11,270 nucleotides of DNA from assembly GCA_031275255.1 (NCBI GenBank), contig JAISPA010000006.1:1-11270 (forward strand), in the 5' to 3' direction. This DNA is from Acidaminococcales bacterium. Lineage in GTDB: Bacteria > Bacillota > Negativicutes > Acidaminococcales > JAISLQ01. Numbering within the stretch: position 1 is the stretch's first letter; the number at the start of each line of letters is the position of its first letter. The translations under genes and the position numbers were made by a program. Below the pieces are notes generated by a model, which saw nothing but the letters and a program-made list of their open reading frames with translations, was not told the origin of the DNA and did not search any database. Of this stretch, positions 1 to 6,463 are shown piece by piece.

Positions 1-56
1 ATCCGCTTAAATTGTTCTTCCGTTAGCTTTTGCGACTCATCATATTTGTTCATCAT
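1..56 (-). CDS. 5' end of a minus-strand gene cut by the window edge, possibly a transposase
   Basis: On the minus strand an ATG at 56-54, or the next one at 53-51, opens a frame that runs off the window at position 1. It reads MMNKYDESQKLTEEQFKR. An AAAAGG stretch lies directly upstream and could be a ribosome binding site, although its spacing to either ATG is short. The '..LTEEQFKR' pattern resembles the start of some IS5-type DDE transposases of Firmicutes, but 18 residues are too few to be sure. The same frame is open upstream as far as 137, so this may instead be the interior of a decayed gene. Identity is inference only. Confidence 0.4.
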   Translation of the reverse strand, partial: MMNKYDESQKLTEEQFKR

Positions 57-61
57 ACCTT

Positions 62-205
62 TTATATCGGAGCTTTTGGAAATTTCCTTAATTGTTGGAG
101 AGGTCTTTTCAACTGCCCAAACGTATGCCTGTTTTCCTTAAACGCAACCGCCGCCTTGCGATAATCAACACTGTATGCCACGTATATTTTGCCGATATTT
201 TTCAT
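62..205 (-). pseudogene. IS630-like transposase N-terminal fragment
   Basis: A 47-codon minus-strand frame starts at ATG 205-203 and stops at 64-62. Its first 34 residues include YSVDYRKAAVAFKE followed by HTFGQLK. This resembles the N-terminal helix-turn-helix of IS630-family transposases, which usually reads like 'YS.DYRK.AV.FK..GHTF.QLKEAF.I..TYY.W'. The match ends after about residue 34, and nothing resembling the TYY.W part or the DDE catalytic domain follows. The other open minus-strand frame (137 to 1) overlaps the last half and sits in the -1 frame relative to this one. I see no standard slippery heptamer at the overlap, so I read this as a truncated remnant. The family match is from memory of the motif. 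Confidence 0.45.
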
Positions 206-465
206 TGATTACTTGTTAAAGCACTATAAAATCCTTAAACTTTTTTCTGCGCCGGCTATGATTTTGAATGTTTTCCAGTAGAATTATTTTGTTAAGTTTG
301 CTAAAATTATTACGTATATGAAATATCGTCGGCTTTTTATTTGCCTGTTGCGATACTTTATGTAAACGAAAACCTAAAGAAACGGGTTTTTTCCGGTGAC
401 GTTTGTTTGCGCTGTTTCAAACGGGACGCCATTTAGGATATTTTCCCTGACAAAAGGAGTTTTTC
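206..465. other. AT-rich intergenic region upstream of the radical SAM gene
   Basis: No convincing coding frame is present. An extended -10-like TGCTAAAAT lies at 299-307 but has no good -35 partner 16-18 nt upstream. An AAAACC/GGTTTT inverted repeat around 369-391 is too AT-rich to call as a terminator. The region is visibly richer in A+T than the genes to its right, in keeping with the insertion-sequence scraps on its left. The ribosome binding site of the next gene (AAAGGAG, 453-459) closes the region. Confidence 0.5.
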
Positions 466-1365
466 ATGTATTTTGACGACGAACCGGGTCCGGTATTTCG
501 CCCGCCCAGCGAAGCGGACAGTTTTATTTTACGCGTGACGGTTGGCTGCTCTCACAACGCGTGTACTTATTGCAACATGTACCGCACGGTAAAGTTTCAT
601 GTTAAAACGCCTGACGACGTTTCTGCACAGATACAGGCAGCGGTCGCCGCCGGTCTGCCGGTAAAAAGGGTTTTTCTCGCCGACGGCGACGCGCTTGTTT
701 TGTCTGTCGAACGCCTCCTCAGCATATTGTCCGAGCTTTACGCGGCCTTTCCCAAACTGCAAAGAGTTGCGGCCTACGCCGGTCCGCGCGCCATTTTGGG
801 CAAAGACCGGCGGGATTTGCTGGCTTTGCGTGAAAAAGGCCTTAAACTTCTTTATTACGGATTGGAAACCGGCGACGACCGTCTGCTCAAAGAGATAAAC
901 AAAGGAGTTGACGCGCGGGAGGCTGTGGAAGCCGGTTGCCGCGTCCGCGCCGCCGGAATTAAACTTTCCATGATGATCATCATCGGCCTGGGCGGAGTGG
1001 GTGGATCGGCCGAACACGCCCGCCATACGGCGGAGGCCGTAAACATCATCAAACCCGATATGCTCAGCGCCCTGACCCTCATGCTCTACCGCGGCAGCGA
1101 ACTTAAGGAAAAATACGAACGCGGGCAGTTTAACATTCTGACCCCGCCGCAGCTTATGGACGAACTGTCCGCCGTCCTGCGCGGCATCAACCTGCCCCCG
1201 GACGCCCGCACGCTTTTTCGGAGCAATCATATATCAAATTATGTTTCACTGGCCGGCACGCTGCCCAAAGACAAGGAAAAACTCTTGCGGCAGGCCGAGG
1301 CCGCCCATGCGGAGCTTGTAAAAATGCCGTTTTACGACCCTTACAACAACGCGGAATATTTCTGA
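466..1365 (+). CDS. Radical SAM protein of unknown substrate
   Basis: 299-residue protein whose ATG is preceded by AAAGGAG with 6 nt spacing. Near the N-terminus it has GCSHNACTYCNMY, giving cysteines C28, C33 and C36 in a CX4CX2C arrangement. These would ligate the [4Fe-4S] cluster that cleaves S-adenosylmethionine; many radical SAM enzymes use CX3CX2C instead. Further on, a GLETGDD motif and a glycine-rich IIIGLGG strand fit the Elp3/MiaB/NifB-like TIM-barrel fold (COG1032-like 'Fe-S oxidoreductase' group). There is no B12-binding domain before the barrel and no TRAM or other accessory domain after it, so it is a compact, single-domain member, presumably cytoplasmic. The substrate is unknown and no neighbour suggests one. 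Radical SAM assignment is secure; subfamily is not. Confidence 0.9.
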   Translation: MYFDDEPGPVFRPPSEADSFILRVTVGCSHNACTYCNMYRTVKFHVKTPDDVSAQIQAAVAAGLPVKRVFLADGDALVLSVERLLSILSELYAAFPKLQRVAAYAGPRAILGKDRRDLLALREKGLKLLYYGLETGDDRLLKEINKGVDAREAVEAGCRVRAAGIKLSMMIIIGLGGVGGSAEHARHTAEAVNIIKPDMLSALTLMLYRGSELKEKYERGQFNILTPPQLMDELSAVLRGINLPPDARTLFRSNHISNYVSLAGTLPKDKEKLLRQAEAAHAELVKMPFYDPYNNAEYF

Positions 1366-1397
1366 AAACCGGCATAGGCATTTAACGGAACTTCATG

Positions 1398-1421
1398 CAG
1401 CGGCAGTCGGGTTTACCGCTG
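1398..1421 (+). other. Hairpin after the radical SAM gene
   Basis: CAGCGG (1398-1403) and CCGCTG (1416-1421) form a perfect 6-bp stem around a 12-nt loop, 32 nt after the radical SAM stop codon. No T-run follows (the next bases are AATCTTAGG), so it is not a textbook intrinsic terminator. It may stabilise the 3' end or act as a weak terminator. Confidence 0.3.
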
Positions 1422-1479
1422 AATCTTAGGTGTTTACTTATTAAACGCTGCTGTTTATTTTTGACATATATTTAACGCC

Positions 1480-1487
1480 GGAGGAGG
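1480..1487 (+). promoter_or_regulatory. Ribosome binding site that selects a TTG start
   Basis: GGAGGAGG lies 8 nt before TTG 1496-1498. No ATG or GTG offers similar spacing, and the frame that follows begins directly with a signal peptide. The site therefore decides the TTG start of the NlpC/P60 gene. Confidence 0.75.
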
Positions 1488-1495
1488 TTTTTGCC

Positions 1496-2191
1496 TTGAA
1501 AAGTCTCAGGATTTTCTGCCTTGTTTTTATTGTGTTTTTGGCCTTGCCCGCCCTGGCCAAAGGGCAGCCCGCCTATAAGGGCGCCGGTAAAGACGAAAGA
1601 ATCGCCTTTGTGCAAAAAAGCCTGCCTGTCCTGGGCATAAAGATCGACCGCACGGATGGGCTGATGAGCAAAAAGACCGGCAAGGCCATCAAAAAATTTC
1701 AGAAAAAATTCACGCAATTCAAATTAAAGCCTACAGGCCTTTTAGATGACGCCACTTACCGTGCCATACAAGACGAACTTAATAAGAAACAGGGAGTACA
1801 GCCCATCACTCCCCCGCCCGGCAAAGGCAAAGGCGCAGGTATCGTCCAGACCGCCGCGCTCTATAAAGGCGTTCCCTACCGTTTTGGCGGCACTGACATT
1901 AAAGGTTTTGATTGCTCCGGCTACACGGCCTTTATTTTTCAAAAACACAATATCACCCTGCCGCGAACGGCTGACGTCCAGTTTAGGGTTGGGTCCGCGG
2001 TAGAACGAAAGAATCTTGCCGCCGGCGACCTGGTATTTTTTGAAACATACGAAAAAGGCCCTTCCCATGTTGGCATTTACGCTGGCGGCGGCAAATTCTG
2101 GCACGCTTCCAGCAGCCGGGGCGTCATGCTCAGCGGGCTTGACGAACAGTATTGGCGTTCAAGATACCTCGGCGCGCGGCGTATTCTTTAA
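1496..2191 (+). CDS. Secreted peptidoglycan-binding NlpC/P60 cysteine peptidase
   Basis: 231-residue exported cell-wall hydrolase starting at TTG. Residues 1-21 form a signal peptide: a positive MKSLR start, a hydrophobic core, and a likely cleavage after ALA. Residues about 33-95 match a PG_binding_1 domain (three-helix peptidoglycan-binding repeat) with DRTDGLMSKKTGKAIKKFQ. A Pro/Gly/Lys linker at about 100-113 leads to an NlpC/P60 domain (about 115-231). The expected catalytic residues are visible: C140 in GFDCSGY, H191 in SHVGIY and a third polar residue H203 in FWHASS. Such enzymes cut peptide stems of peptidoglycan, usually at gamma-D-glutamyl-diamino acid bonds. The exact bond here is inferred. 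It is 130 nt from the gene before and 557 nt from the gene after, so it is probably transcribed on its own. A role in growth, separation or spore cell-wall turnover cannot be told apart from sequence. Confidence 0.93.
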   Translation: MKSLRIFCLVFIVFLALPALAKGQPAYKGAGKDERIAFVQKSLPVLGIKIDRTDGLMSKKTGKAIKKFQKKFTQFKLKPTGLLDDATYRAIQDELNKKQGVQPITPPPGKGKGAGIVQTAALYKGVPYRFGGTDIKGFDCSGYTAFIFQKHNITLPRTADVQFRVGSAVERKNLAAGDLVFFETYEKGPSHVGIYAGGGKFWHASSSRGVMLSGLDEQYWRSRYLGARRIL

Positions 2192-2239
2192 AAATGCGTG
2201 TCTTGTCTTTTATTGAACGCACTTCATTCAGCGGGAGAT

Positions 2240-2508
2240 TCAATTTGCGCTGAACGTCAGGGAATGTTCACGCTGCTGCTTAAGTTCAGCATCCATTTTT
2301 CGCCGGGTTTGCCGCCATGCTTTGTCACTGAACTGACCCTCTCCGGCGAGGCAAACCTGTTCTTTCGCGGACGCACCCTCTTCGGCAGGTACAGCTTGGC
2401 TTTTCAAGAACTGGCAAAAATTCGGCCTGAAAGCGCAGCGAAAAATGTACCGGCGGAATACTCAGCCATCTTTAGCGCGTTTTGCGTTTGCTCATCCGTG
2501 AATTTCAC
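2240..2508 (-). pseudogene. Frameshifted minus-strand gene of unknown function
   Basis: A GTG at 2508-2506 is preceded by GGAGGG with 5 nt spacing. Its frame begins MKFTDEQTQNALKMAEY and runs 34 codons to a TGA at 2406-2404. In another frame, overlapping this stop, the reading continues from about 2410 through FLKSQAVPAEEGASAKEQ and DKAWRQTRRKMDAELKQQ to a TGA at 2242-2240. Together these would make a charged, probably helical protein of roughly 90 residues. The composition of both parts looks coding, and the second frame has no start codon of its own with a ribosome binding site. I therefore read it as one small gene split by a single frameshift of -1 sense. No slippery heptamer is visible at the junction. 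I do not recognise the family. A plus-strand frame also crosses this region but has no ribosome binding site. Confidence 0.4.
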
Positions 2509-2567
2509 AAATTCCCTCCATGAGGAGGACGGCTGACATTTTGCTTATAATACTGCCCCCAGCTAAA

Positions 2568-2665
2568 ATCATGGCATCTTTGCGGCTGGGTTGCCACGCA
2601 GGCGAGGCCCTGCGAATATTGCCTGCGTTTTGGCGCCGCGCAGAGCGGCAAACCATCTCGCAAAT
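2568..2665. repeat. Palindromic intergenic element, part of it repeated at 11126-11153
   Basis: The core is a perfect 8-bp inverted repeat, ACGCAGGC (2596-2603) with GCCTGCGT (2621-2628), around a 17-nt loop and followed by TTTT. Outside it, TTTGCGGCTGGGTTGCC (2579-2595) is imperfectly complementary to GGCAAACCATCTCGCAAA (2646-2663), so the arms could fold over the core. The left arm with its flank (2568-2595) agrees at 24 of 28 positions with 11126-11153. The arrangement fits a REP/MITE-like dispersed element. It could also act as a terminator for transcription from the left. Confidence 0.5.
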
Positions 2666-2735
2666 CTTATCCATGCTTTCAGCCGGGGACCGGTATAAAA
2701 ACAAGCGGCGCCTATTACGCCTTAACCTACAAAGC

Positions 2736-2742
2736 GGGAGGA
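2736..2742 (+). promoter_or_regulatory. Ribosome binding site fixing the regulator start at ATG 2749
   Basis: GGGAGGA at 2736-2742 leaves 6 nt to ATG 2749-2751. The in-frame TTG at 2743-2745 abuts the Shine-Dalgarno sequence and cannot be used with it, so the protein starts MIRERRDKEK. Confidence 0.8.
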
Positions 2743-2748
2743 TTGACC

Positions 2749-4629
2749 ATGATACGCGAACGCCGCGATAAAGAAAAACTTGAGCAGCACTATCAGAAAT
2801 TTATAACCGACGGTTTACTTGATCTTAATGTGCATCCTTGGGTGGCGGAATCCTGGAAACGCTGCCGCGCCCGGAAAACCGGCAACGACAAAATGCCGGA
2901 CGTTTTTCAGCAAGACGGGACCGAGCTGGAAGAACGAATAGCGGCCGGCGGCACGATCATCGGGTTTATGGACGGGCTGTGCGAATGTTTGCAGCCGTAT
3001 TGCGCCGACTACCAGTTTAATATTATTCTGCTTGACGAAGAATCTTACGTTCTCAAAAATTATTCTTGCAATTACGGCGCCGGCGTGTTTTCCGGTTTGG
3101 CCGGCGCTCGGATCGCCGAGCGGGATATCGGCACCACCAGCGTCAGCGTCGCCCGTGAACACAAAGTTCCTTTTTTACTGTTCGGCGCCGAAGCGTGGTC
3201 GCTGGCCCTGCGCAAAACTGATTCCTGCGCGTCGCCGGTCATGGTCGACGGCCGGCTGCGCTATCTTGTCGCGATTACCGTCCCGGCGCGGGATGATTTA
3301 GTCTATGACTTTATGTTTTCTTTGCTTTTAACTATAAAATATTCCTTGGAAAATTACCTTGCGGTTTATGAGAAAAAACAAGCCTTGTGTACTTTGCTTG
3401 ACGAGATGCCTTTTTCCGTATACTGCGTCCGTCCCGGCGGCAAGATTACCTATACCAACGCCAACGGCCGTAAGCGGCTTGATGAAAATAATAACCTGAG
3501 CGACGTCTTTTTAAATTATGAGCATATCCCGATCAACAAAGGGTTTCAAGGCGTGCCCCTTTATAACAAGGAGGCGCTTTGGATCGCCCGCGACCGCGCC
3601 TATGAAGATATAACCACCGTGCTGCCTTTAAAGAACGGCGAAGACGTTGACAGCGTTATCGTCGCCAGTTTCTCCGTTGAGGATCTGAAAACCATTGTCG
3701 CCCATGCCTCCGGCTACAATTCCCGCTACAGTATTTTTTCCATGGCGGGGACGACGGCCGATTTTGTCGCGTTGCAAAACAAAGCTGCGCGCATAGCCAA
3801 AAGCGGCAACAATATTCTTTTGCAGGGCGAGCCGGGCACAGGCAAGCAGCGCCTGGCTCACGGCATGCACCAAGCCAGCGCCCGGGCGGCTAATCCTTTC
3901 ATCGCGGTAAAATGCGGCAAGGTTGCCGAAAGTTTTCTGGATGCGGAAATCTTAGGCTACGGCGCGGAAAACACCGGTTGGGTTGCCGGCAAGCTGGAAC
4001 TGGCCGACAGCGGTACGCTTTTCATCGATGAAATAGAAAAAATGCCGGTAAATACTGGCAATAAGCTGGCCAAAGTCCTCACGGAAAAGAAGCTTTTTGT
4101 AAACGGCAAGAAAAAGAAGATAGATATACGGCTGATCGCGGCTTGCGATTCCAACTTGAAACGTCTTTCGGAAAAAGGGTTGTTTTCCAAGCCGCTCTAC
4201 AACATCCTGTCCAAAACGCTGCTTCGTGTTCCTTCCCTGCGCGAGCGGGCGGACGACATAGAAATACTCTCCAATCATATTCTCTACGAAATGGCCCTGC
4301 GGCACAACCTGCCCCCCAAGCACCTTTCGCCCGAAGCCCTTTCCCTCCTTCTGCAATGCGCCTGGCCAGGCAATATAAAGCAGCTTCAGGGCGTTTTGGA
4401 GATGGCTTTCTTTCACACGCCCGGCTATCTGATCAACGCCGGAAATATAAAGCTGCCTAATAGCGCCGCCGCGGGCAAATCATGGAAACATGATAGGGAC
4501 GCTTTTATTGACGCCTGGAAGGCGGCCGGCGGCAACATCAGCCGGCTTGGCCTGATGCTTGACGTCAGCCGCGTCACTCTTTACCGTTATTTGAAAAAAT
4601 ACGGTCTTGGCGGCAATAAAGCCGAATGA
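2749..4629 (+). CDS. AcoR-like Fis-family AAA+ regulator with degenerate sigma-54 activation motifs
   Basis: 626-residue regulator. The N-terminus has the AcoR-type SWKRCR segment (35-40) and a GAF-like sensor region (about 70-180, with IGTTSVSVA). A PAS-like domain follows (about 213-315), then an AAA+ domain (about 335-560) and a Fis-type helix-turn-helix (about 583-618). Walker A (GEPGTGK, K366) and Walker B (TLFIDE, D427/E428) are intact, as is LRER at 497-500. Where the GAFTGA loop that contacts sigma-54 should be, between GY403-404 and KLELAD (415-420), it reads GAENTGWVAG. The usual FR..LYYRL arginine-finger segment reads FSKPLYNIL, replacing both arginines (S480, I486). GNVREL reads GNIKQL (K544). 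DNA binding is likely. ATP binding is plausible. Classical sigma-54 activation is doubtful. AcoR relatives sense small metabolites through GAF/PAS; the ligand here is unknown. It heads a tight gene run, with trmB 16 nt downstream. Confidence 0.88.
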   Translation: MIRERRDKEKLEQHYQKFITDGLLDLNVHPWVAESWKRCRARKTGNDKMPDVFQQDGTELEERIAAGGTIIGFMDGLCECLQPYCADYQFNIILLDEESYVLKNYSCNYGAGVFSGLAGARIAERDIGTTSVSVAREHKVPFLLFGAEAWSLALRKTDSCASPVMVDGRLRYLVAITVPARDDLVYDFMFSLLLTIKYSLENYLAVYEKKQALCTLLDEMPFSVYCVRPGGKITYTNANGRKRLDENNNLSDVFLNYEHIPINKGFQGVPLYNKEALWIARDRAYEDITTVLPLKNGEDVDSVIVASFSVEDLKTIVAHASGYNSRYSIFSMAGTTADFVALQNKAARIAKSGNNILLQGEPGTGKQRLAHGMHQASARAANPFIAVKCGKVAESFLDAEILGYGAENTGWVAGKLELADSGTLFIDEIEKMPVNTGNKLAKVLTEKKLFVNGKKKKIDIRLIAACDSNLKRLSEKGLFSKPLYNILSKTLLRVPSLRERADDIEILSNHILYEMALRHNLPPKHLSPEALSLLLQCAWPGNIKQLQGVLEMAFFHTPGYLINAGNIKLPNSAAAGKSWKHDRDAFIDAWKAAGGNISRLGLMLDVSRVTLYRYLKKYGLGGNKAE

Positions 4630-4645
4630 ATACGGGAGTCTGTTG

Positions 4646-5290
4646 ATGCGCCTGCGTAAAAACAGCGCCTTGACCGAGGCGATAAAAGAATATGCTGACA
4701 TAGTTTTCCTGCGCGGGCAAACCGGCAGCGCTTTACTGGGCAAAACCGGCCTGGAGGTGGAAATAGGGTCAGGCCGGGGCGGATTTATCACGGCTTTAGC
4801 CGCGGCGAACAAAGAAAAATTTTTTGTCGGCGTTGAAAGCAAAACCGACGTATTATATTACGCGGCGCGTAAGATCCGTGACAGCGCGCTTTCCAACGTC
4901 CGCCTGATTGAAGGCGATGCGGCCGGCCTGGAAAATTGGTTCTCCCCCGGACAGGCCGAAGCTGTTTACATCAATTTCTGCGATCCCTGGCCGAAAGCCC
5001 GGCATGGCAAACGCAGATTGGTTTTTCGGGATTTTCTGTACAAGTACCACAACATATCCGTACCCGGCGGACGTTTGTATTTTAAAACCGACAACCGCCG
5101 GCTCTTCGCTTTTGCTTTGGAAGAATTTGCTTTTTGCGGTTTAAAAATAATCCTGCAAACCCTTGATTTGCACAATTCGGGCTATGAAAATCAGACGTGG
5201 ACGGAATATGAACGAAAATTTCACAAACTGGGCCTGCCCGTCTGTTTTTGCGCGGCGGTATTTTGTTCCGCTCCGGAAAAGACCTTTTGA
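4646..5290 (+). CDS. trmB: tRNA (guanine-N7-)-methyltransferase
   Basis: 214-residue enzyme that uses S-adenosylmethionine to make m7G, classically at position 46 of the tRNA variable loop, in the cytoplasm. It shows the SAM-binding motif I VEIGSGRGGF (38-47) and the family hallmark NFCDPWPKARHGKRR (110-124), usually NFPDPWPKKRHHKRR. It also shows FKTDN (146-150) and the C-terminal TEYERKF (186-192). The start at ATG 4646 is chosen because MRLRKN matches the usual family N-terminus and GGGAG (4634-4638) lies 7 nt upstream. A longer frame from 4607 would overlap the regulator. Length is typical. It sits 16 nt after the regulator and 9 nt before the SEDS gene, an unexpected place for a tRNA modification gene. 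Confidence 0.95.
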   Translation: MRLRKNSALTEAIKEYADIVFLRGQTGSALLGKTGLEVEIGSGRGGFITALAAANKEKFFVGVESKTDVLYYAARKIRDSALSNVRLIEGDAAGLENWFSPGQAEAVYINFCDPWPKARHGKRRLVFRDFLYKYHNISVPGGRLYFKTDNRRLFAFALEEFAFCGLKIILQTLDLHNSGYENQTWTEYERKFHKLGLPVCFCAAVFCSAPEKTF

Positions 5291-5292
5291 GG
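5289..5292 (+). promoter_or_regulatory. Ribosome binding site overlapping the trmB stop codon
   Basis: GAGG at 5289-5292 shares bases with the trmB stop (TGA 5288-5290). It gives 7 nt spacing to ATG 5300, against 1 nt to the in-frame GTG 5294, so the SEDS protein is taken to start at 5300. The overlap suggests that translation of the two genes is coupled. Confidence 0.6.
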
Positions 5293-5299
5293 CGTGAAG

Positions 5300-6463
5300 A
5301 TGAACAAAGGTAAAGACATTTTCTGGAAAAATCCTTTTGAGGCGATTGTCTGCCTCGTCCTCGTGCTTTTGGCGATCGGCTGCATAAACGTATTCAGCGC
5401 CAGCCAGGTGGCGGCGCAGGACTTGTTCGGCAACAGCCGTTATTATTTATACCGCTACAGCCTTTTCGCCCTGATCGGGCTGGCCGTGATGGTTTTCTGC
5501 TCGCTGATCGACTACCGCGTCTGGTTAGGGCGAAAAGCGGATTTTTTTATTGTTTTTACAATAATCATGCTGATTTATGTTATATTTAAAGGGACGGCGA
5601 TCAAAGGCGCGCAGCGCTGGATACAGGTGGCGCCCGCGCTCTCCTTTCAACCTTCGGAATTGGCTAAACTTTCCGTAATCACGCTGTGTGCGTCGCATAT
5701 CGGCAAACGTCTGGAATACGGCAGGCGGAGCAATATTTTTTCCGCGCCCTGCCTGTGGGCTATGATAATGGGCGCCCTTGTTTACATACAGCCTGATTTG
5801 GGAACGGCCGCTATCATCGTTTCCCTTACCTTGTCCATTTATTTTATCTGCGGGCTTCCGGCCGGGCAATACCTGATATTACTGTTGGGCTTGCCGGCGG
5901 TTGCTGCTGTTTTGGCCGTACAGGCCAGTTACCGGCTGGAGAGAGTGCAGGCGTGGCTTGATCCTTGGGCTTACGCCGACCGCACCGGCTATCAGGCCGT
6001 CCAGTCCATATTGGCTATCGGCAGCGGCGGCTGGACGGGAACAGGCATGGGACACGGCAGCAGTAAATTTTACTACCTGCCGGAAGCGCACACGGATTTT
6101 TCCTTCGCCATACTTTGCCAGGAATGGGGATTTCTCGGCGCACTCGCGGTCATAGCGCTTTTCGCCCTTTTGAGCTACACGCTGTGGAAAGCCGCCGCGC
6201 TCGCCCCCGACGGACAAGGTTATATCATCATAACCGGCGCGAACATTCTCCTGACCGGGCAGGCTATGGGCAACATCGCCATGGTCTGCGGCCTTTTGCC
6301 TGTAATCGGGGTTCCTTTGCCTTTCATAAGTTACGGGGGCACCTCGCTGGTCAGCAACATGGCTTTGTTCGGAATAGTTTTAAATATAATAAGGCAAAGC
6401 CAAAGGAGTGCTTTGGCGGCGTTGCCCGTTTCGCGCGGGGCAAGACAGCGGGGTACGGATTGA
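5300..6463 (+). CDS. SEDS peptidoglycan glycosyltransferase (FtsW/RodA/SpoVE family)
   Basis: 387-residue integral membrane protein with about ten hydrophobic segments. SEDS proteins polymerise lipid II into glycan strands and work with a class B PBP. Family motifs run in order: NVFSAS (30-35), KGAQRWIQ (102-109), FQPSELAKL (116-124), QPDLGTA (164-170) and the large extracellular loop. The loop has GYQAVQSILAIGSGG (230-244) and LPEAHTDFSF (260-269). D266 in HTDF corresponds to the aspartate essential in RodA and FtsW. ISYGGTS (343-349) lies near the C-terminus. The loop pattern leans to FtsW/SpoVE rather than RodA, but the division, elongation or sporulation role cannot be settled here. The stop codon overlaps the PBP start by one base, which argues that the two are a working pair. 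Only the final 20 or so residues are polar and cytoplasmic. Confidence 0.94.
   Translation: MNKGKDIFWKNPFEAIVCLVLVLLAIGCINVFSASQVAAQDLFGNSRYYLYRYSLFALIGLAVMVFCSLIDYRVWLGRKADFFIVFTIIMLIYVIFKGTAIKGAQRWIQVAPALSFQPSELAKLSVITLCASHIGKRLEYGRRSNIFSAPCLWAMIMGALVYIQPDLGTAAIIVSLTLSIYFICGLPAGQYLILLLGLPAVAAVLAVQASYRLERVQAWLDPWAYADRTGYQAVQSILAIGSGGWTGTGMGHGSSKFYYLPEAHTDFSFAILCQEWGFLGALAVIALFALLSYTLWKAAALAPDGQGYIIITGANILLTGQAMGNIAMVCGLLPVIGVPLPFISYGGTSLVSNMALFGIVLNIIRQSQRSALAALPVSRGARQRGTD

Larger units (their letters stand above)
2192..2748. other. 557-nt gap holding a broken gene and a structured repeat
   Basis: The left half carries a frameshifted minus-strand reading frame (2240-2508) and the right half a palindromic element (2568-2665); both are listed separately. 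TATAAA at 2694-2699 could be a -10 for the regulator downstream, but no -35 hexamer sits at proper spacing. TATAAT at 2546-2551 likewise lacks a -35. GG-N10-GC patterns at 2413-2426 (plus strand) and in the minus strand across 2581-2595 are loose matches to sigma-54 -24/-12 sites and poor at the -12 side, so I do not call them. Confidence 0.5.

Noticed and set aside
368..392. AAAACC/GGTTTT inverted repeat as a terminator
   Set aside because: The stem is AT-rich and weak, and there is no plus-strand gene upstream for it to terminate.
1461..1466. Perfect TTGACA before the NlpC/P60 gene
   Set aside because: A -10 at normal spacing would fall on the ribosome binding site at about 1484, so it cannot be a normal -35 for this gene.
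2412..2426. Sigma-54-like GG-N10-GC site
   Set aside because: The -12 side is CGGC rather than TTGC and it lies more than 300 nt from the downstream start. Such loose matches are expected by chance.
2198..2536. Plus-strand open frame of 112 codons in the gap before the regulator
   Set aside because: It has no ribosome binding site and no recognisable sequence, and the minus strand of the same DNA shows a better start signal and coding character.
6115..6462. Upstream extension of the PBP reading frame by 116 codons
   Set aside because: It lies entirely inside the SEDS gene in another frame, has no family similarity, and the membrane-anchor N-terminus begins right after ATG 6463.
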